A stretch of DNA of 64,000 nucleotides. Origin: Mesorhizobium huakuii (GTDB taxonomy: Bacteria; Pseudomonadota; Alphaproteobacteria; Rhizobiales; Rhizobiaceae). Under the pieces are notes generated by a model. That model saw only the letters and a list, made by a program, of their open reading frames with translations. It ran no database searches and had not been told where the DNA came from. The stretch spans positions 1,240,001 through 1,304,000 of the forward strand of contig NZ_CP050296.1 of NCBI RefSeq assembly GCF_014189455.1. The letters are read 5' to 3'. This document shows, in pieces, positions 54,288 to 63,962 of this stretch. The stretch's first letter is position 1. Each line of letters begins with the position of its first letter. Position numbers and translations under genes: made by a program.

Positions 54288-54647
54288 CTAGAAGAGCCGC
54301 CCGCCATCCGGCACCTTGCGCTCGATGGCGCCCAGCACGACGGCGCCCTCCTCATCGGGAAAACCGAGCGTCAGCACTTCCGACATGAACGGCCCGATCT
54401 GGCGTGGCGGGAAATTGACCACGGCGAACACCTGCCGGCCAATCAAGCTTTCGGGCGTATAGTATTTGGTGATCTGCGCCGATGATTTCTTCACCCCAAT
54501 GTCGGGTCCGAAATCGATCTTCAGCTTGAAGGCAGGCTTGCGCGCTTCCGGAAACGGTTCGGCCTCGACGATCGTGCCAGCGCGGATGTCGACACGATCG
54601 AAATCGGCAAAACTGATCTCGGGCTTACGCTCTTTGCTTGCACTCAT
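54288..54647 (-). CDS. csaA: CsaA-like tRNA-binding protein
   Basis: A 119-residue OB-fold tRNA-binding domain protein. It shows [20 protein letters not shown] and [16 protein letters not shown] at the N terminus, then [40 protein letters not shown] and [19 protein letters not shown], all matching CsaA. Family members bind tRNA and have chaperone-like activity and secretion links in Bacillus. It overlaps no neighbours; it ends 11 bases before the ybjN-like gene. Confidence 0.92.
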   Translation of the reverse strand: MSASKERKPEISFADFDRVDIRAGTIVEAEPFPEARKPAFKLKIDFGPDIGVKKSSAQITKYYTPESLIGRQVFAVVNFPPRQIGPFMSEVLTLGFPDEEGAVVLGAIERKVPDGGRLF

Positions 54648-54658
54648 TCACGTACCGC

Positions 54659-55159
54659 TCAGGCGTTGCCGTAGGTCTCGAACAGCACACCGGCCAGCGC
54701 GTCCTTGGCCGAGGTTCCCGACCAGACGACGAACTGAAAAGCCTGGAAATAGCATTCGCAGGCTTCAAGCGCCGAGGACAAAAGCACCTCGACCTGCTGA
54801 CTCGAGGGTTCGACCCCGCCGGCCAGAAGCAGCGACTGGCGGAACATGATCGCGCCTTCCTGCTCCCAGAGGTCGAAATGGCCGAACAGCATCTGCTCGT
54901 TGATCAGCGACAACAGCCGCATCACTTCTAGCGCGCGGGTCTCCGGCACCTTGATGTCGAAGGCGCAGGCCAGATGCAGCGCCTCGAAATCCTCCATCCA
55001 GGAGAAGGAGACGTGATAGTCGGTCCAGCTGCCGGCGACCGAGATCGAGATTTCGTCATCGCCGGCCCGTTCGAAGGACCAGTCATTGTTGTGGGCCACC
55101 TGCTCGATAACATCCACCGGATGGATTTCGCGGGAGTATTCGAGTTCGAGAAGTTCCAT
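54659..55159 (-). CDS. YbjN domain-containing protein
   Basis: A 166-residue protein of the YbjN family, related in fold to type III secretion chaperones. It has IHPVDVIEQVAHNNDWSFER, WTDYHVSFSWMEDFEALHLA, RALEVMRLLSLINEQMLFGH, and MFRQSLLLAGGVEPSSQQVE. YbjN family proteins in enterobacteria modulate stress responses; function here is unknown. The ATG at 55159 has GGAAGC upstream; the longer frame is rejected. Confidence 0.85.
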   Translation of the reverse strand: MELLELEYSREIHPVDVIEQVAHNNDWSFERAGDDEISISVAGSWTDYHVSFSWMEDFEALHLACAFDIKVPETRALEVMRLLSLINEQMLFGHFDLWEQEGAIMFRQSLLLAGGVEPSSQQVEVLLSSALEACECYFQAFQFVVWSGTSAKDALAGVLFETYGNA

Positions 55160-55474
55160 GGAATGCTTCCTGTGTTCAGGGGAGCGCCTCACGCTCCGCG
55201 GGCACACACGACGAACAATCTGATCTAGAACTCGGACGGCCAGGACTTCTCGACGCAAAGACCCCAGACCGGACCCCACCGCCCGGCCGCATGACCCTGC
55301 TTCGAATCATGCAACAAATTCAGTCTATTGATCGGGAGTCGCGTGAACAGCCCAATTTTTCGCACTGCGGCATTCGCATGTGGAAAGGCGCTGTCACAAA
55401 GATTCATGCAATGCCGTTAAGCGATTCACGGCAAAGCGATTTTCAGGATCGGACTATGTGGAAAAGTTTAACGA
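55160..55474. other. Intergenic region between ybjN-like and ubiK-like genes
   Basis: 315 bases between two minus-strand genes, with no recognisable element other than the expected promoter of the ybjN-like gene. Confidence 0.4.
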
Positions 55475-55777
55475 TTATTTTTTCGCGCGAGGCTTCGCCG
55501 CCGCCGCTGGTGCGGCATCACCGGCCAATTCGGCGAGCTTGGCTTCGAGCGCCTCGATGCGGGCAGCAAGCCTGGCGTTCTCGTCCCGGGCCTTGGCGGC
55601 CATCTCGCGCGCGGCCTCGAATTCCTCGCGCTGCACCACATCCATCGAATTGAGGATGCGCTCCGCCTGCCCCTTGAAGGCCGTCTCGACCTCACGGCGC
55701 ACGCCCTGGGCGGCACCGGCGGCGTCGGTCATCAGCTTGGCGAATTCATCGAGAATGCGGTTCGGTCCGGTCGACAT
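55475..55777 (-). CDS. ubiK: UbiK/BMFP-type accessory factor
   Basis: A 100-residue protein with the UbiK/membrane fusogenic pattern: MSTGPNRILDEFAKLMTDAA, GVRREVETAFKGQAERILNS, and a coiled coil VVQREEFEAAREMAAKARDE to IEALEAKLAEL, with an Ala/Pro/Lys tail. UbiK assists ubiquinone synthesis in Proteobacteria by supporting the Ubi complex at lipid droplets or membranes. Length is normal. Confidence 0.87.
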   Translation of the reverse strand: MSTGPNRILDEFAKLMTDAAGAAQGVRREVETAFKGQAERILNSMDVVQREEFEAAREMAAKARDENARLAARIEALEAKLAELAGDAAPAAAAKPRAKK

Positions 55778-55890
55778 GGCAAATCCTCGCTTGCTCGAAA
55801 TGACGTAGTGGCGCTGAGCGCCGAATGCAAGAACGTTGAGGCTTGGTGCGGCATCAAGTCGGACCAGCCAAAATCACTGGCAAGCCTGAC

Positions 55891-55905
55891 CAATAACTAT
55901 TATTG
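55891..55905. promoter_or_regulatory. Palindromic operator before parDE
   Basis: CAATAA-CTA-TTATTG is a perfect 6-3-6 inverted repeat 29 bases ahead of the parD start. It fits autoregulation by the ParD ribbon-helix-helix antitoxin. Confidence 0.6.
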
Positions 55906-55933
55906 TTCCTGGACGTTTTGCAGGAGCGCCATC

Positions 55934-56194
55934 ATGGCCATTAGCGCAGACTTAGGCAGTCGTCTCGAGGATATCGTCAACCAGCTCGTGAGCACCGGCC
56001 GCTACAATTCGAAGAGCGAAGTGCTGCGCGAGGGCGTTCGCCTCGTTGAAGAGCGGGAGAAGCGGCTCGCCGCCCTCGATGCAACCCTAGCAAAAAGCAT
56101 TTCCGATGCCGATGGTGGCCGGGTTAAGCCCGGCGACGAAGTGCTGGACAGGCTTGAGGCCAAATACAAGGCAATGGCAGCGAAAACCAAGTGA
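55934..56194 (+). CDS. parD: ParD-type antitoxin
   Basis: An 86-residue ribbon-helix-helix antitoxin that neutralises ParE and represses the operon. The start at ATG 55934 has AGGAGCGCC upstream. The DNA-binding part MAISADLGSRLEDIVNQLVS and the loop TGRYNSKSEVLREGVRLVEE are canonical ParD. The C-terminal half (KSISDADGGRVKPGDEVLDR) is the toxin-binding tail. It overlaps the toxin start by four bases (GTGA). Confidence 0.92.
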   Translation: MAISADLGSRLEDIVNQLVSTGRYNSKSEVLREGVRLVEEREKRLAALDATLAKSISDADGGRVKPGDEVLDRLEAKYKAMAAKTK

Positions 56195-56493
56195 AGCGGC
56201 TGGTCTTTACGGATCAGGCCGAGGCAGACCTCGAAGCCATTGGCGACTACATCGCGCTCGACAGCCCATTTCGGGCCGTCACGTTTATCCAGGAATTGCG
56301 CCGCGATTGTGTGGAGTTGCGCACCATGCCGGAGCGATATCCGTTCTTTGAGCGGCATCGATCCTCAAGCATCCGCCGGCGCGTCCATGGCAACTACCTG
56401 ATTTTCTACCGCGCCAGTGCCGACACCGTGGAAATACTGCATATCCTGCATGGTGGAATGGACCTAGGGGCGATCTTGTTCCCTGACAATTGA
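56191..56493 (+). CDS. parE: ParE/RelE-type toxin
   Basis: A 100-residue toxin of the ParE/RelE superfamily, starting at GTG 56191 inside the parD stop. It has KRLVFTDQAEADLEAIGDYI, the RAVTFIQELRRDCVEL helix, MPERYPFF and VHGNYLIFYRASADTVEILH, with a typical HGG C-terminal strand. ParE toxins inhibit gyrase. Antitoxin and toxin are translationally coupled, giving a complete module. Confidence 0.92.
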   Translation: MKRLVFTDQAEADLEAIGDYIALDSPFRAVTFIQELRRDCVELRTMPERYPFFERHRSSSIRRRVHGNYLIFYRASADTVEILHILHGGMDLGAILFPDN

Positions 56494-56647
56494 CGGCGCG
56501 ACCTTGCGTGACCAGCCAAAGTTCTTCGGTATGGTCTGCGTCGAATTCGACCGCAACCTTCTGTACGGGATGACGCCAAGTCGCCTATTGTGGCGTTTCC
56601 ATCGCGACTTGCGTCAAGCATGAGTCGTCTCCAATCAGGGTCACCAA

Positions 56648-56881
56648 ATGGCAACGCCCCCGCGCCGACCGACAAATCCGTTCGCAGCCGCCGAGGCGGC
56701 CTTCAAGCCGGTCAAGAAACCGGCAGCGCCCATTCGCGAACCCTCATCCGCCCCGAATGTCCGCGAGCTTGTTTCGATCCGGATCGACCGGGCCGTGCTC
56801 GATCATTTTCAGGAGGACGGTCCCGGCTGGCAGGACAGGATCAACGACGCGTTGCGGCAGTGGGTGGCCGCCAAGGGCTGA
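56648..56881 (+). CDS. BrnA-like antitoxin, orphan
   Basis: A 77-residue protein with a Pro/Ala-rich N terminus and a ribbon-helix-helix C terminus: NVRELVSIRIDRAVLDHFQE and GPGWQDRINDALRQWVAAKG, typical of BrnA antitoxins. BrnA normally pairs with a BrnT toxin encoded just upstream; the 154 bases before it hold no BrnT. It lies 154 bases after the parDE pair and precedes lgt. It may be a solitary regulator. Confidence 0.78.
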   Translation: MATPPRRPTNPFAAAEAAFKPVKKPAAPIREPSSAPNVRELVSIRIDRAVLDHFQEDGPGWQDRINDALRQWVAAKG

Positions 56882-57013
56882 GCTCACCATTCACGGCGCG
56901 ATGGCTCGCGGTGGATTCGTCGCGACATTTGACGGCGACGACGTTGCCTTGACCCTGCCAAAACCCTGCCGCATGGTCCGCGCCCGAATGCGACCGCAAC
57001 CGAGAGCTCCCCG

Positions 57014-57874
57014 TTGAACGAATATTTCCTGCTGCCGCTGGCCTCGCTACCCTTCCCCAACATCAACCCGATCCTCATCCAGATCGGGCCGCTGGCGGTG
57101 CACTGGTACGGCGTCGGCTACATCGTCGGCATCCTGTTTGCCTGGTGGTATGCCAAGCGGCTCGCCGCCAACCCGAAACTGTGGCCCGACGGCATCCTGC
57201 CGATGAAACCGGAAGACCTCGACGATTTCATCGTCTGGGCCGCCATCGGCGTGGTCCTCGGCGGCCGCACCGGTTATGTGCTGTTCTACGATTTGGCGCG
57301 CTACATCGCGCACCCTCTCGACATCTTCGCCGTCTGGCAAGGCGGTATGTCGTTCCATGGTGGCCTGCTCGGCGTCATCCTCGCCATGACGCTGTTTTCC
57401 ATCAAGCGCGGCATCCGCACCTGGTCGCTGTTCGATGTCGTGGCCGCCGGCGTGCCGGTTGGGCTCGGTCTGGTGCGCGTCGCTAACTTCATCAATTCCG
57501 AGCTTTGGGGCCGGCCGACCGACGTGCCTTGGGCAATCGAATTCCCCAATGGCGGACCGTTTACCCGCCATCCGAGCCAGCTCTACGAGGCCCTGCTCGA
57601 GGGGCTGGTGCTGTTCCTGGTCCTGCGCATCCTCACCCATTCGCGCCTCAAGCTGAAAATGCCGCGTTTCGTCGGCGGCGCCTTCATCTGCGGCTACGGC
57701 CTGTCGCGCATCTTCGTCGAATTCTTCCGCGAGCCTGACCAGCAGCTCGGCTACCTCCTCGGGACCACCTGGCTGACCATGGGCATGATCCTGTCGACGC
57801 CGATGGTGCTGGCCGGCATCTGGGCGATGGCGACCGCCAAGCCGGTGACGCAATCGCAGCCGCAGGCGACATGA
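57014..57874 (+). CDS. lgt: Prolipoprotein diacylglyceryl transferase
   Basis: Inner-membrane enzyme that attaches diacylglycerol to lipobox cysteines. 286 residues with seven helices and the family signature [12 protein letters not shown] and [20 protein letters not shown] (the HGG motif with the essential His), [20 protein letters not shown] and [23 protein letters not shown] 57014 is the start. Its stop overlaps the next ATG (ATGA at 57871-57874), so it heads a coupled run of genes. Confidence 0.94.
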   Translation: MNEYFLLPLASLPFPNINPILIQIGPLAVHWYGVGYIVGILFAWWYAKRLAANPKLWPDGILPMKPEDLDDFIVWAAIGVVLGGRTGYVLFYDLARYIAHPLDIFAVWQGGMSFHGGLLGVILAMTLFSIKRGIRTWSLFDVVAAGVPVGLGLVRVANFINSELWGRPTDVPWAIEFPNGGPFTRHPSQLYEALLEGLVLFLVLRILTHSRLKLKMPRFVGGAFICGYGLSRIFVEFFREPDQQLGYLLGTTWLTMGMILSTPMVLAGIWAMATAKPVTQSQPQAT

Positions 57875-58955
57875 CGCGGCTGAAGACCCGCATCGTCGAC
57901 CTGATCGAGGCGCTGGGGCCCCTTCCCGTCAACGAATATATGGCGATGTGCCTGTTCGATCCCGCGGACGGCTACTACACGACGCGCGAGCCATTCGGCG
58001 CCGCCGGCGACTTCATTACCGCGCCGGAGATCAGCCAGATGTTCGGTGAACTTGTCGCCGTCTGGCTCTACCAGGCTTGGGCGGCGATCGGTCGGCCGAT
58101 GCCGGTGACCATCGCCGAGATCGGTCCTGGCCGCGCACGCTGATGAACGACGCGCTGCGAACGCTGTCGCGGCTCGATCCTGACCTGGCCAACGGCGCCG
58201 CCTTCGCCATGATCGAGACCAGCCCGCGCCTGACCGAGATCCAGAAGCAGACGCTCGGCGCGACACCTTTCGCGGTTCGCTGGCACGAGACCATCGAGAC
58301 CTTGCCCCAGCAGCCGCTGCTCATCGTCGGCAACGAATTGTTCGACGCCGTGCCGATCCGCCAGTTCGTCCGCGCCGGCATCGGCTGGCGCGAGCGCATG
58401 GTCGGCCTCGACGAGGACACCCTTTGTTTCTTCGCCGGCGCCGGCTCGGTCGACCCGACGCTGCTGCCCGTCGATGCGGCTGAAGCGCCGCAAGGCGCGA
58501 TCGTCGAGGTGGCGCCGGCGCGCACCGGGCTGATGGCGGCCATCGCCGAGCGCATCGCCCGAAACAATGGCGCCGGGCTGTTCCTCGACTATGGCCATCT
58601 GCAGCCGGGTGTCGGCGACACGCTGCAGGCCTTGCGCCGGCACAGTCACGAAGATGTGCTGGCCAATCCCGGCGAGGCCGACCTCACCTCGCATGTCGAT
58701 TTCGCCGCCCTTGCCGCGACCGTGCGCGCGCATGGTCTCGACGCCCATCTGTCGACGCAAGGCGATTTCCTGCTCGGCATGGGCATTCTCGAGCGCGCCG
58801 GTCGGCTTGGCGCCGATGCCGGCCAGTCGGCCCGTGACAAGATCACCGGCGATGTCGAGCGTCTCGCCGGCCCGCAAGCCATGGGCGAGCTGTTCAAGGT
58901 GCTCGCAGTCCTGCCGCGCGGTGTGACCGTCCGGCCGTTTGCCACGGCGGATTGA
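57871..58955 (+). CDS. MidA/NDUFAF7-like SAM-dependent methyltransferase, frameshifted
   Basis: DUF185 family methyltransferase, homologue of mitochondrial NDUFAF7 which methylates an arginine of complex I. The first frame reads [40 protein letters not shown] and [20 protein letters not shown] and stops after EIGPGRAR; restoring one G at 58131-58137 (CCGCG to CCGCGG) gives [20 protein letters not shown] and the rest to 58955, including [18 protein letters not shown]. Total about 361 residues. Lies in the lgt run and overlaps lgt by four bases. The same lost-G pattern occurs in two other genes here. Confidence 0.86.
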
Positions 58956-59071
58956 CTTTTCACCGCTGCCCCTCCCAATCTCCCGTCCGGTAAAAGAGCG
59001 GCCGAACCGCCGGCCGCTTCGCTTCCGGACTTTTTCTTGACGAAACCGCCCACACGGACAACAACGCCCGC

Positions 59072-59866
59072 ATGCTGAATCAGACCAAACCGGATCCCAT
59101 TCGGTCGCCGCTGCTGGACAAGGCGCAGGCACAAGGCATCCGCCACGGCTATTTCACCCGCGCCGGCGGCGTCTCGACCGGCATCTACCAGGGCCTCAAC
59201 ATCGGCACCGGGTCGGATGACGACAAGGCGCTGGTGGCCGAAAACCGCGCTCGTGTCGCCGCCTGGATGGGCGTACCGACGAGCCATCTGCTGACCGCCT
59301 GGCAGATCCATTCCCCCGACGTCGTTGTCGTGAGGGAACCCTTTGCCGGCGAACGGCCCAAGGCCGATGCCATCGTCACCGACCGCCCGGGCATCGCCAT
59401 CGGTGCCTCGACCGCCGACTGCGGCCCGGTGCTGTTTGCCGATGCCGGGGCGCGCGTCATCGGCGCGGCACATGCCGGCTGGAAAGGCGCCTTTACCGGC
59501 GTGCTGGAAAACACCATCGCCGCCATGGAAAGCCTGGGGGCCCGGCGCGAAAACATCGTCGCCGTGCTCGGCCCCTCGATCGGCCCCGACAATTACGAGG
59601 TCGGGCCGGAATTCATCGCCCGCTTCGTCGAGGCCGACGCGGGAAACATCGGCTATTTCGCGCCCTCCGCCACATCAGGCCATGCGATGTTCGACCTCAA
59701 CCGCTACACGGTCGACCGGCTGGCCAGGGCCGGCGTGATCGCCGAGGGACTAGGCCGCTGCACCTATGCCGAGGAAGACCTTTTCTACTCCTACCGGCGC
59801 ACCACGCACCGCAAGGAGCCCGATTACGGCCGGCAGGTTTCGGCCATCGTTTTGGAGAATGAATAA
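59072..59866 (+). CDS. pgeF: Multicopper-like purine nucleoside phosphorylase (YfiH/LACC1 family)
   Basis: A 264-residue YfiH/LACC1-fold protein: GIRHGYFTRAGGVSTGIYQG, LLTAWQIHSPDVVVV, GIAIGASTADCGPVLFADAG and VIGAAHAGWKGAFTGVLENT with the zinc-site Cys and His residues, then VLGPSIGPDNYEVGPEF. Related proteins act as purine nucleoside phosphorylase/adenosine deaminase or peptidoglycan-editing factors. It is the third gene of the lgt run and shares a stop/start base with the M24 gene. Confidence 0.88.
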   Translation: MLNQTKPDPIRSPLLDKAQAQGIRHGYFTRAGGVSTGIYQGLNIGTGSDDDKALVAENRARVAAWMGVPTSHLLTAWQIHSPDVVVVREPFAGERPKADAIVTDRPGIAIGASTADCGPVLFADAGARVIGAAHAGWKGAFTGVLENTIAAMESLGARRENIVAVLGPSIGPDNYEVGPEFIARFVEADAGNIGYFAPSATSGHAMFDLNRYTVDRLARAGVIAEGLGRCTYAEEDLFYSYRRTTHRKEPDYGRQVSAIVLENE

Positions 59867-61017
59867 TGGCGCTGCATTTTGAACGATCGGAATTTGACGC
59901 GCGGCGCGACCGGCTGATGATCGAGATGGCCGAGAAGAAACTCGACGCCATCCTGCTGTTCGCGCAGGAAAGCATGTACTGGCTGACGGGCTACGATACG
60001 TTCGGCTTCTGCTTCTTCCAGTGCCTGGTGGTGAAGGCCGACGGCTCGATGGTGCTTTTGACCCGCTCGGCCGACCTGCGCCAGGCGCGTCACACCTCGA
60101 TCATCGACAACATCGTGCTGTGGACCGACCGCAACGGCGCCAACCCGGCGGTCGACCTGCGCAATTTGCTCAACGATCTCAATCTGCTCGGCGCCCGCAT
60201 CGGCGTCGAATACGACACCCACGGCCTGACCGCCTATAATGGCCGCCGGCTGGACGAGCAGTTGCAGACCTTCGGCCAGATCGCCGACGCGTCCGGCATT
60301 GTCGGCCGGCTGCGCCTGTTCAAGAGCCCGGCCGAGATCGCCAAGGCCGAGAAGGCCGCCAACCTCTCCGACGATGCGCTGGACGCGGCGCTGCCGCTGA
60401 TCAAGCAGGGCGGCGACGAGGCGCTGATCCTCGCCGCCATGCAGGGCGCGATCTTTGCCGGCGGCGGCGACTATCCCGCCAATGAGTTCATCATCGGCTC
60501 CGGCGTCGATGCGCTGCTCTGCCGCTACAAGGCCGGCCGCCGCAAGCTCACCAAGAACGACCAGCTGACACTCGAATGGGCCGGTGTCTTCCACCACTAC
60601 CATGCACCGATGATGCGCACCGTGCTGACCGGCAAAGTGTCGAAGCGCCATCAGGAACTGTTCGACGCCGCGCGTGCCGCCCTTCTCGCGGTGGAAAAAG
60701 TGATGACGCCGGGCAATACGTTCGGCGATGTCTTCGACGCCCACGCCCGCACCATGGAAGCGCACGGCTTGACCAAGCACCGGCTGAACGCCTGCGGCTA
60801 CTCCGTCGGCGCCCGCTTCACGCCGTCCTGGATGGACATGCCGATGTTCTACCAGGGCAACCCCGAGCCGATCGCACCGCACATGACGCTGTTCGCCCAC
60901 ATGATCATCATGGATTCCGAGACCGAGACGGCAATGACGCTTGGCCGCACCTACCTGACCACCGAATCCCAGCCGAAGCCGCTTTCCCGCCATGATCTCG
61001 ACTTGATCGTACAGTGA
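59866..61017 (+). CDS. M24 (Xaa-Pro peptidase/creatinase-like) protein without metal site
   Basis: Pita-bread-fold M24 protein of 383 residues: an N-terminal creatinase-like domain (FERSEFDARRDRLMIEMAEK, LTGYDTFGFCFFQ) and a C-terminal domain starting SPAEIAKAEKAANLSDDALD. Positions that hold metal ligands in methionine aminopeptidases read here LTLEWAGVFHHYHAPMMRTV and CGYSVGARFTPSW, so the Asp/Asp/His/Glu/Glu set is not kept. It is closer to creatinase or ectoine-hydrolase-type members. It starts at the last base of the pgeF-type stop codon (TAATG). Confidence 0.87.
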   Translation: MALHFERSEFDARRDRLMIEMAEKKLDAILLFAQESMYWLTGYDTFGFCFFQCLVVKADGSMVLLTRSADLRQARHTSIIDNIVLWTDRNGANPAVDLRNLLNDLNLLGARIGVEYDTHGLTAYNGRRLDEQLQTFGQIADASGIVGRLRLFKSPAEIAKAEKAANLSDDALDAALPLIKQGGDEALILAAMQGAIFAGGGDYPANEFIIGSGVDALLCRYKAGRRKLTKNDQLTLEWAGVFHHYHAPMMRTVLTGKVSKRHQELFDAARAALLAVEKVMTPGNTFGDVFDAHARTMEAHGLTKHRLNACGYSVGARFTPSWMDMPMFYQGNPEPIAPHMTLFAHMIIMDSETETAMTLGRTYLTTESQPKPLSRHDLDLIVQ

Positions 61018-61060
61018 ATCCATAATGGGAGGCGTTCTTCGCCAAGGAGTTAGAAGGCAA

Positions 61061-61690
61061 ATGAGACGATCGCATGTGACGACCGTGTCATTGCTTGTGG
61101 CATTGGCTGTTGCCTCCTGCACCAACGCAAAGGACGTTCTCGAACCCTCCGCCATCACCCCGCCGGCGACTTCGGGGCCGACAGCGCCGGGCAGTACCGC
61201 GACCACCGTTCCCGCGACGTCACCCGCCGCGCCTGCCACCACCACGGCCGGAGCCGCAACCGCCACCACGCCGCTCAACTCGGCCCAAAGCGCTGCCATC
61301 CTGTCGAAGACGCGGCTGCAGATCGCACCGATTGTCGGCGCTTCGGTGGAAGCCGCCACTCCGCTGACTGCGGAACTGCAGACGCGCGCCAAGCAGCGTG
61401 GAATTACGCTTGCCGGCAGCGCCGACCAGACCGCGACCCATGTGCTGAAGGGCTATTTCTCGGCGATTTCGGAGGGCAAGGACACCACCGTCATCTATGT
61501 CTGGGACGTCTACGATCCCTCGGGCAACCGCCTGCACCGCATCAACGGCCAGATGAAGGCGCCTTCCGTGAATTCCGGCGCCGGCGCGGGCGCCGACAGC
61601 TGGAAGGCGGTCTCGCCCGCCACCATGCAGGCGATCGCCGACCAGACCATCGACCAGTTCGCTGCATTCCTTGGCGGCAAGGCTGGCTAG
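61061..61690 (+). CDS. Lipoprotein of unknown function
   Basis: A 209-residue lipoprotein starting at ATG 61061, with AGAAGG upstream. It starts MRRSHVTTVSLLVALAVASC with a lipobox ending VASC, has a Thr/Pro/Ala-rich spacer (about residues 30-65) and a folded C-terminal domain with KQRGITLAGSADQTATHVLK and VIYVWDVYDPSGNRLHRING. No family named. As the last gene of the lgt run it would itself be a substrate of Lgt. Repeat C starts two bases after its stop. Confidence 0.78.
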   Translation: MRRSHVTTVSLLVALAVASCTNAKDVLEPSAITPPATSGPTAPGSTATTVPATSPAAPATTTAGAATATTPLNSAQSAAILSKTRLQIAPIVGASVEAATPLTAELQTRAKQRGITLAGSADQTATHVLKGYFSAISEGKDTTVIYVWDVYDPSGNRLHRINGQMKAPSVNSGAGAGADSWKAVSPATMQAIADQTIDQFAAFLGGKAG

Positions 61691-61691
61691 G

Positions 61692-61736
61692 GCATCGGAC
61701 CCAAAAGTGGAAACGGTTTTGGGGAAAATCCGATGC
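61692..61736. repeat. Intergenic palindromic repeat, family C
   Basis: GCATCGGA mirrored by TCCGATGC around CCCAAAAGTGGAAACGGTTTTGGGG. It is related to 51855-51903 and likewise begins right after a stop codon. Confidence 0.65.
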
Positions 61737-61928
61737 TCGAACGAGGTAAGAGAGCAGCGAACGTCCGCTGCTCACTGTTGCCAGTTGGTGATGCCGAACA
61801 GCTTTCTTGAGTTTAGCCGGCGGATTCCCGATCTCGGCGCTTGCAATACCAGCGCGGGCCGCTAAAAGCCCGGTTAAAAGGTACGGGAGAGTCTGTCAGG
61901 CCTTCCCATCCCCCACCAGGAACGGTGC

Positions 61929-62864
<936 letters not shown>

Positions 62865-62865
62865 A

Positions 62866-62930
62866 GCGATTCCAGGAAAAGTGTGACGCCGTTTTCCCAG
62901 GAACCGCTTGCGCGCTTTTCCTGGGATTGC
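62866..62930. repeat. Intergenic palindromic repeat, family C1
   Basis: GCGATTCCAGGAAAAG with mirrored CTTTTCCTGGGATTGC, enclosing GCCGTTTTCCCAGGAACCGC. It is related to 15658-15728. It lies between prs and the convergent AraC gene. Confidence 0.65.
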
Positions 62931-62931
62931 C

Positions 62932-63810
62932 TCACGGCGCCGGGCCCTCAAGGCGAGGCGGGCCTCGCCGCACGCCTTCGCCATTGTCTCGCGCGCCGCG
63001 CATATAGCCGCGCGGCGAGGAGCCCAGCATGCGCTTGAACATGGTGATGAAGGCCGGCACGCTGTCATAGCCCAAGTCGAGTGCCACCCTGGTGATCGGC
63101 TCGCCATCGGCGAGCCGCGGCAGCGCCGCGAACAGGCAGGCCTGCTGGCGCCATGTCGACAGCGACAGGCCGGTCTGGCGCTGGAAGGCGCGCGTGAAGG
63201 AGCGCCGGCTCATGCCCGCGGCGTCAGCCCATTCGTCGATCGTCGCGTGCGGCGAAGGTGCCGCGACGAAACGACGGCACAGCATCGCCAGCCTTGGATC
63301 GGACGGGAATGGCAGGCCGAGCGGCCGTTCCGGCAAGGTCGGGATTTCATGCAGCAACAGCTTCATGATCAACCCGCCGCGCCCTTCCAGCTCGCCGCCC
63401 TGCGGCAGTTTCTCCGATTCCACGATCAGGCTGTGCATCAACTCGGTGACGCCGACGACGCGTAAGCCTTCCGGCAGCCCCGGGATCGCGCCCGGCATGA
63501 CGTATACCGAGCGCATCGAGACATCGCCCAGCATCTCGACGGAATGCTCCGTGCCGGCCGGGATCCACATTGCGTGGTCCGGCGGCACCATCCAGCGCCC
63601 GTGCCGCGTCGTCACCAGCACGACGCCGACCAGCGCATGCAGCAACTGGCTGCGGCTGTGGCGGTGTTGCGGCACGTGGTAACCGTCGGGATATTCGGTC
63701 GGCAACGCCACCGCCGGCCCGGCGACCTCCTCCAGCCATTGCCAGCGGCTCTGGTGCAATTGGCCGAGATCGGCATTGCCGGCGCGGAAGATTTCCCTGC
63801 CATGTGGCAT
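62932..63810 (-). CDS. AraC family transcriptional regulator
   Basis: A 292-residue regulator with an N-terminal cupin sensor domain (VPQHRHSRSQLLHALVGVVL, MVPPDHAMWIPAGTEHSVEM) and a C-terminal AraC double helix-turn-helix (TIDEWADAAGMSRRSFTRAF, WRQQACLFAALPRLADGEPI, VALDLGYDSVPAFITMFKRM and GSSPRGYM). The C-terminal tail after RGYM is Arg/Gly-rich. It is probably divergent from the gene at the right edge and may control it. Ligand unknown. Confidence 0.9.
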   Translation of the reverse strand: MPHGREIFRAGNADLGQLHQSRWQWLEEVAGPAVALPTEYPDGYHVPQHRHSRSQLLHALVGVVLVTTRHGRWMVPPDHAMWIPAGTEHSVEMLGDVSMRSVYVMPGAIPGLPEGLRVVGVTELMHSLIVESEKLPQGGELEGRGGLIMKLLLHEIPTLPERPLGLPFPSDPRLAMLCRRFVAAPSPHATIDEWADAAGMSRRSFTRAFQRQTGLSLSTWRQQACLFAALPRLADGEPITRVALDLGYDSVPAFITMFKRMLGSSPRGYMRGARDNGEGVRRGPPRLEGPAP

Positions 63811-63962
63811 CGGCTATGGCCCACTTGCGAAACTATTGGACCAAACCACGAAAGAAGTCGCGCGACAAGCGGCTTATAAGGCAACCGTCCCTAAGGCGGC
63901 CGCAGGAGCGTCCGCCAGCTTGCCCTGCGGGCGTGCCCGCCAAAAAGACCACGGAGCCTGCC

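Noticed and set aside
54805..54825. tRNA-like GGGTTCGACCCC T-arm
   Set aside because: It lies inside the ybjN-like coding sequence and has no acceptor or anticodon stems around it.
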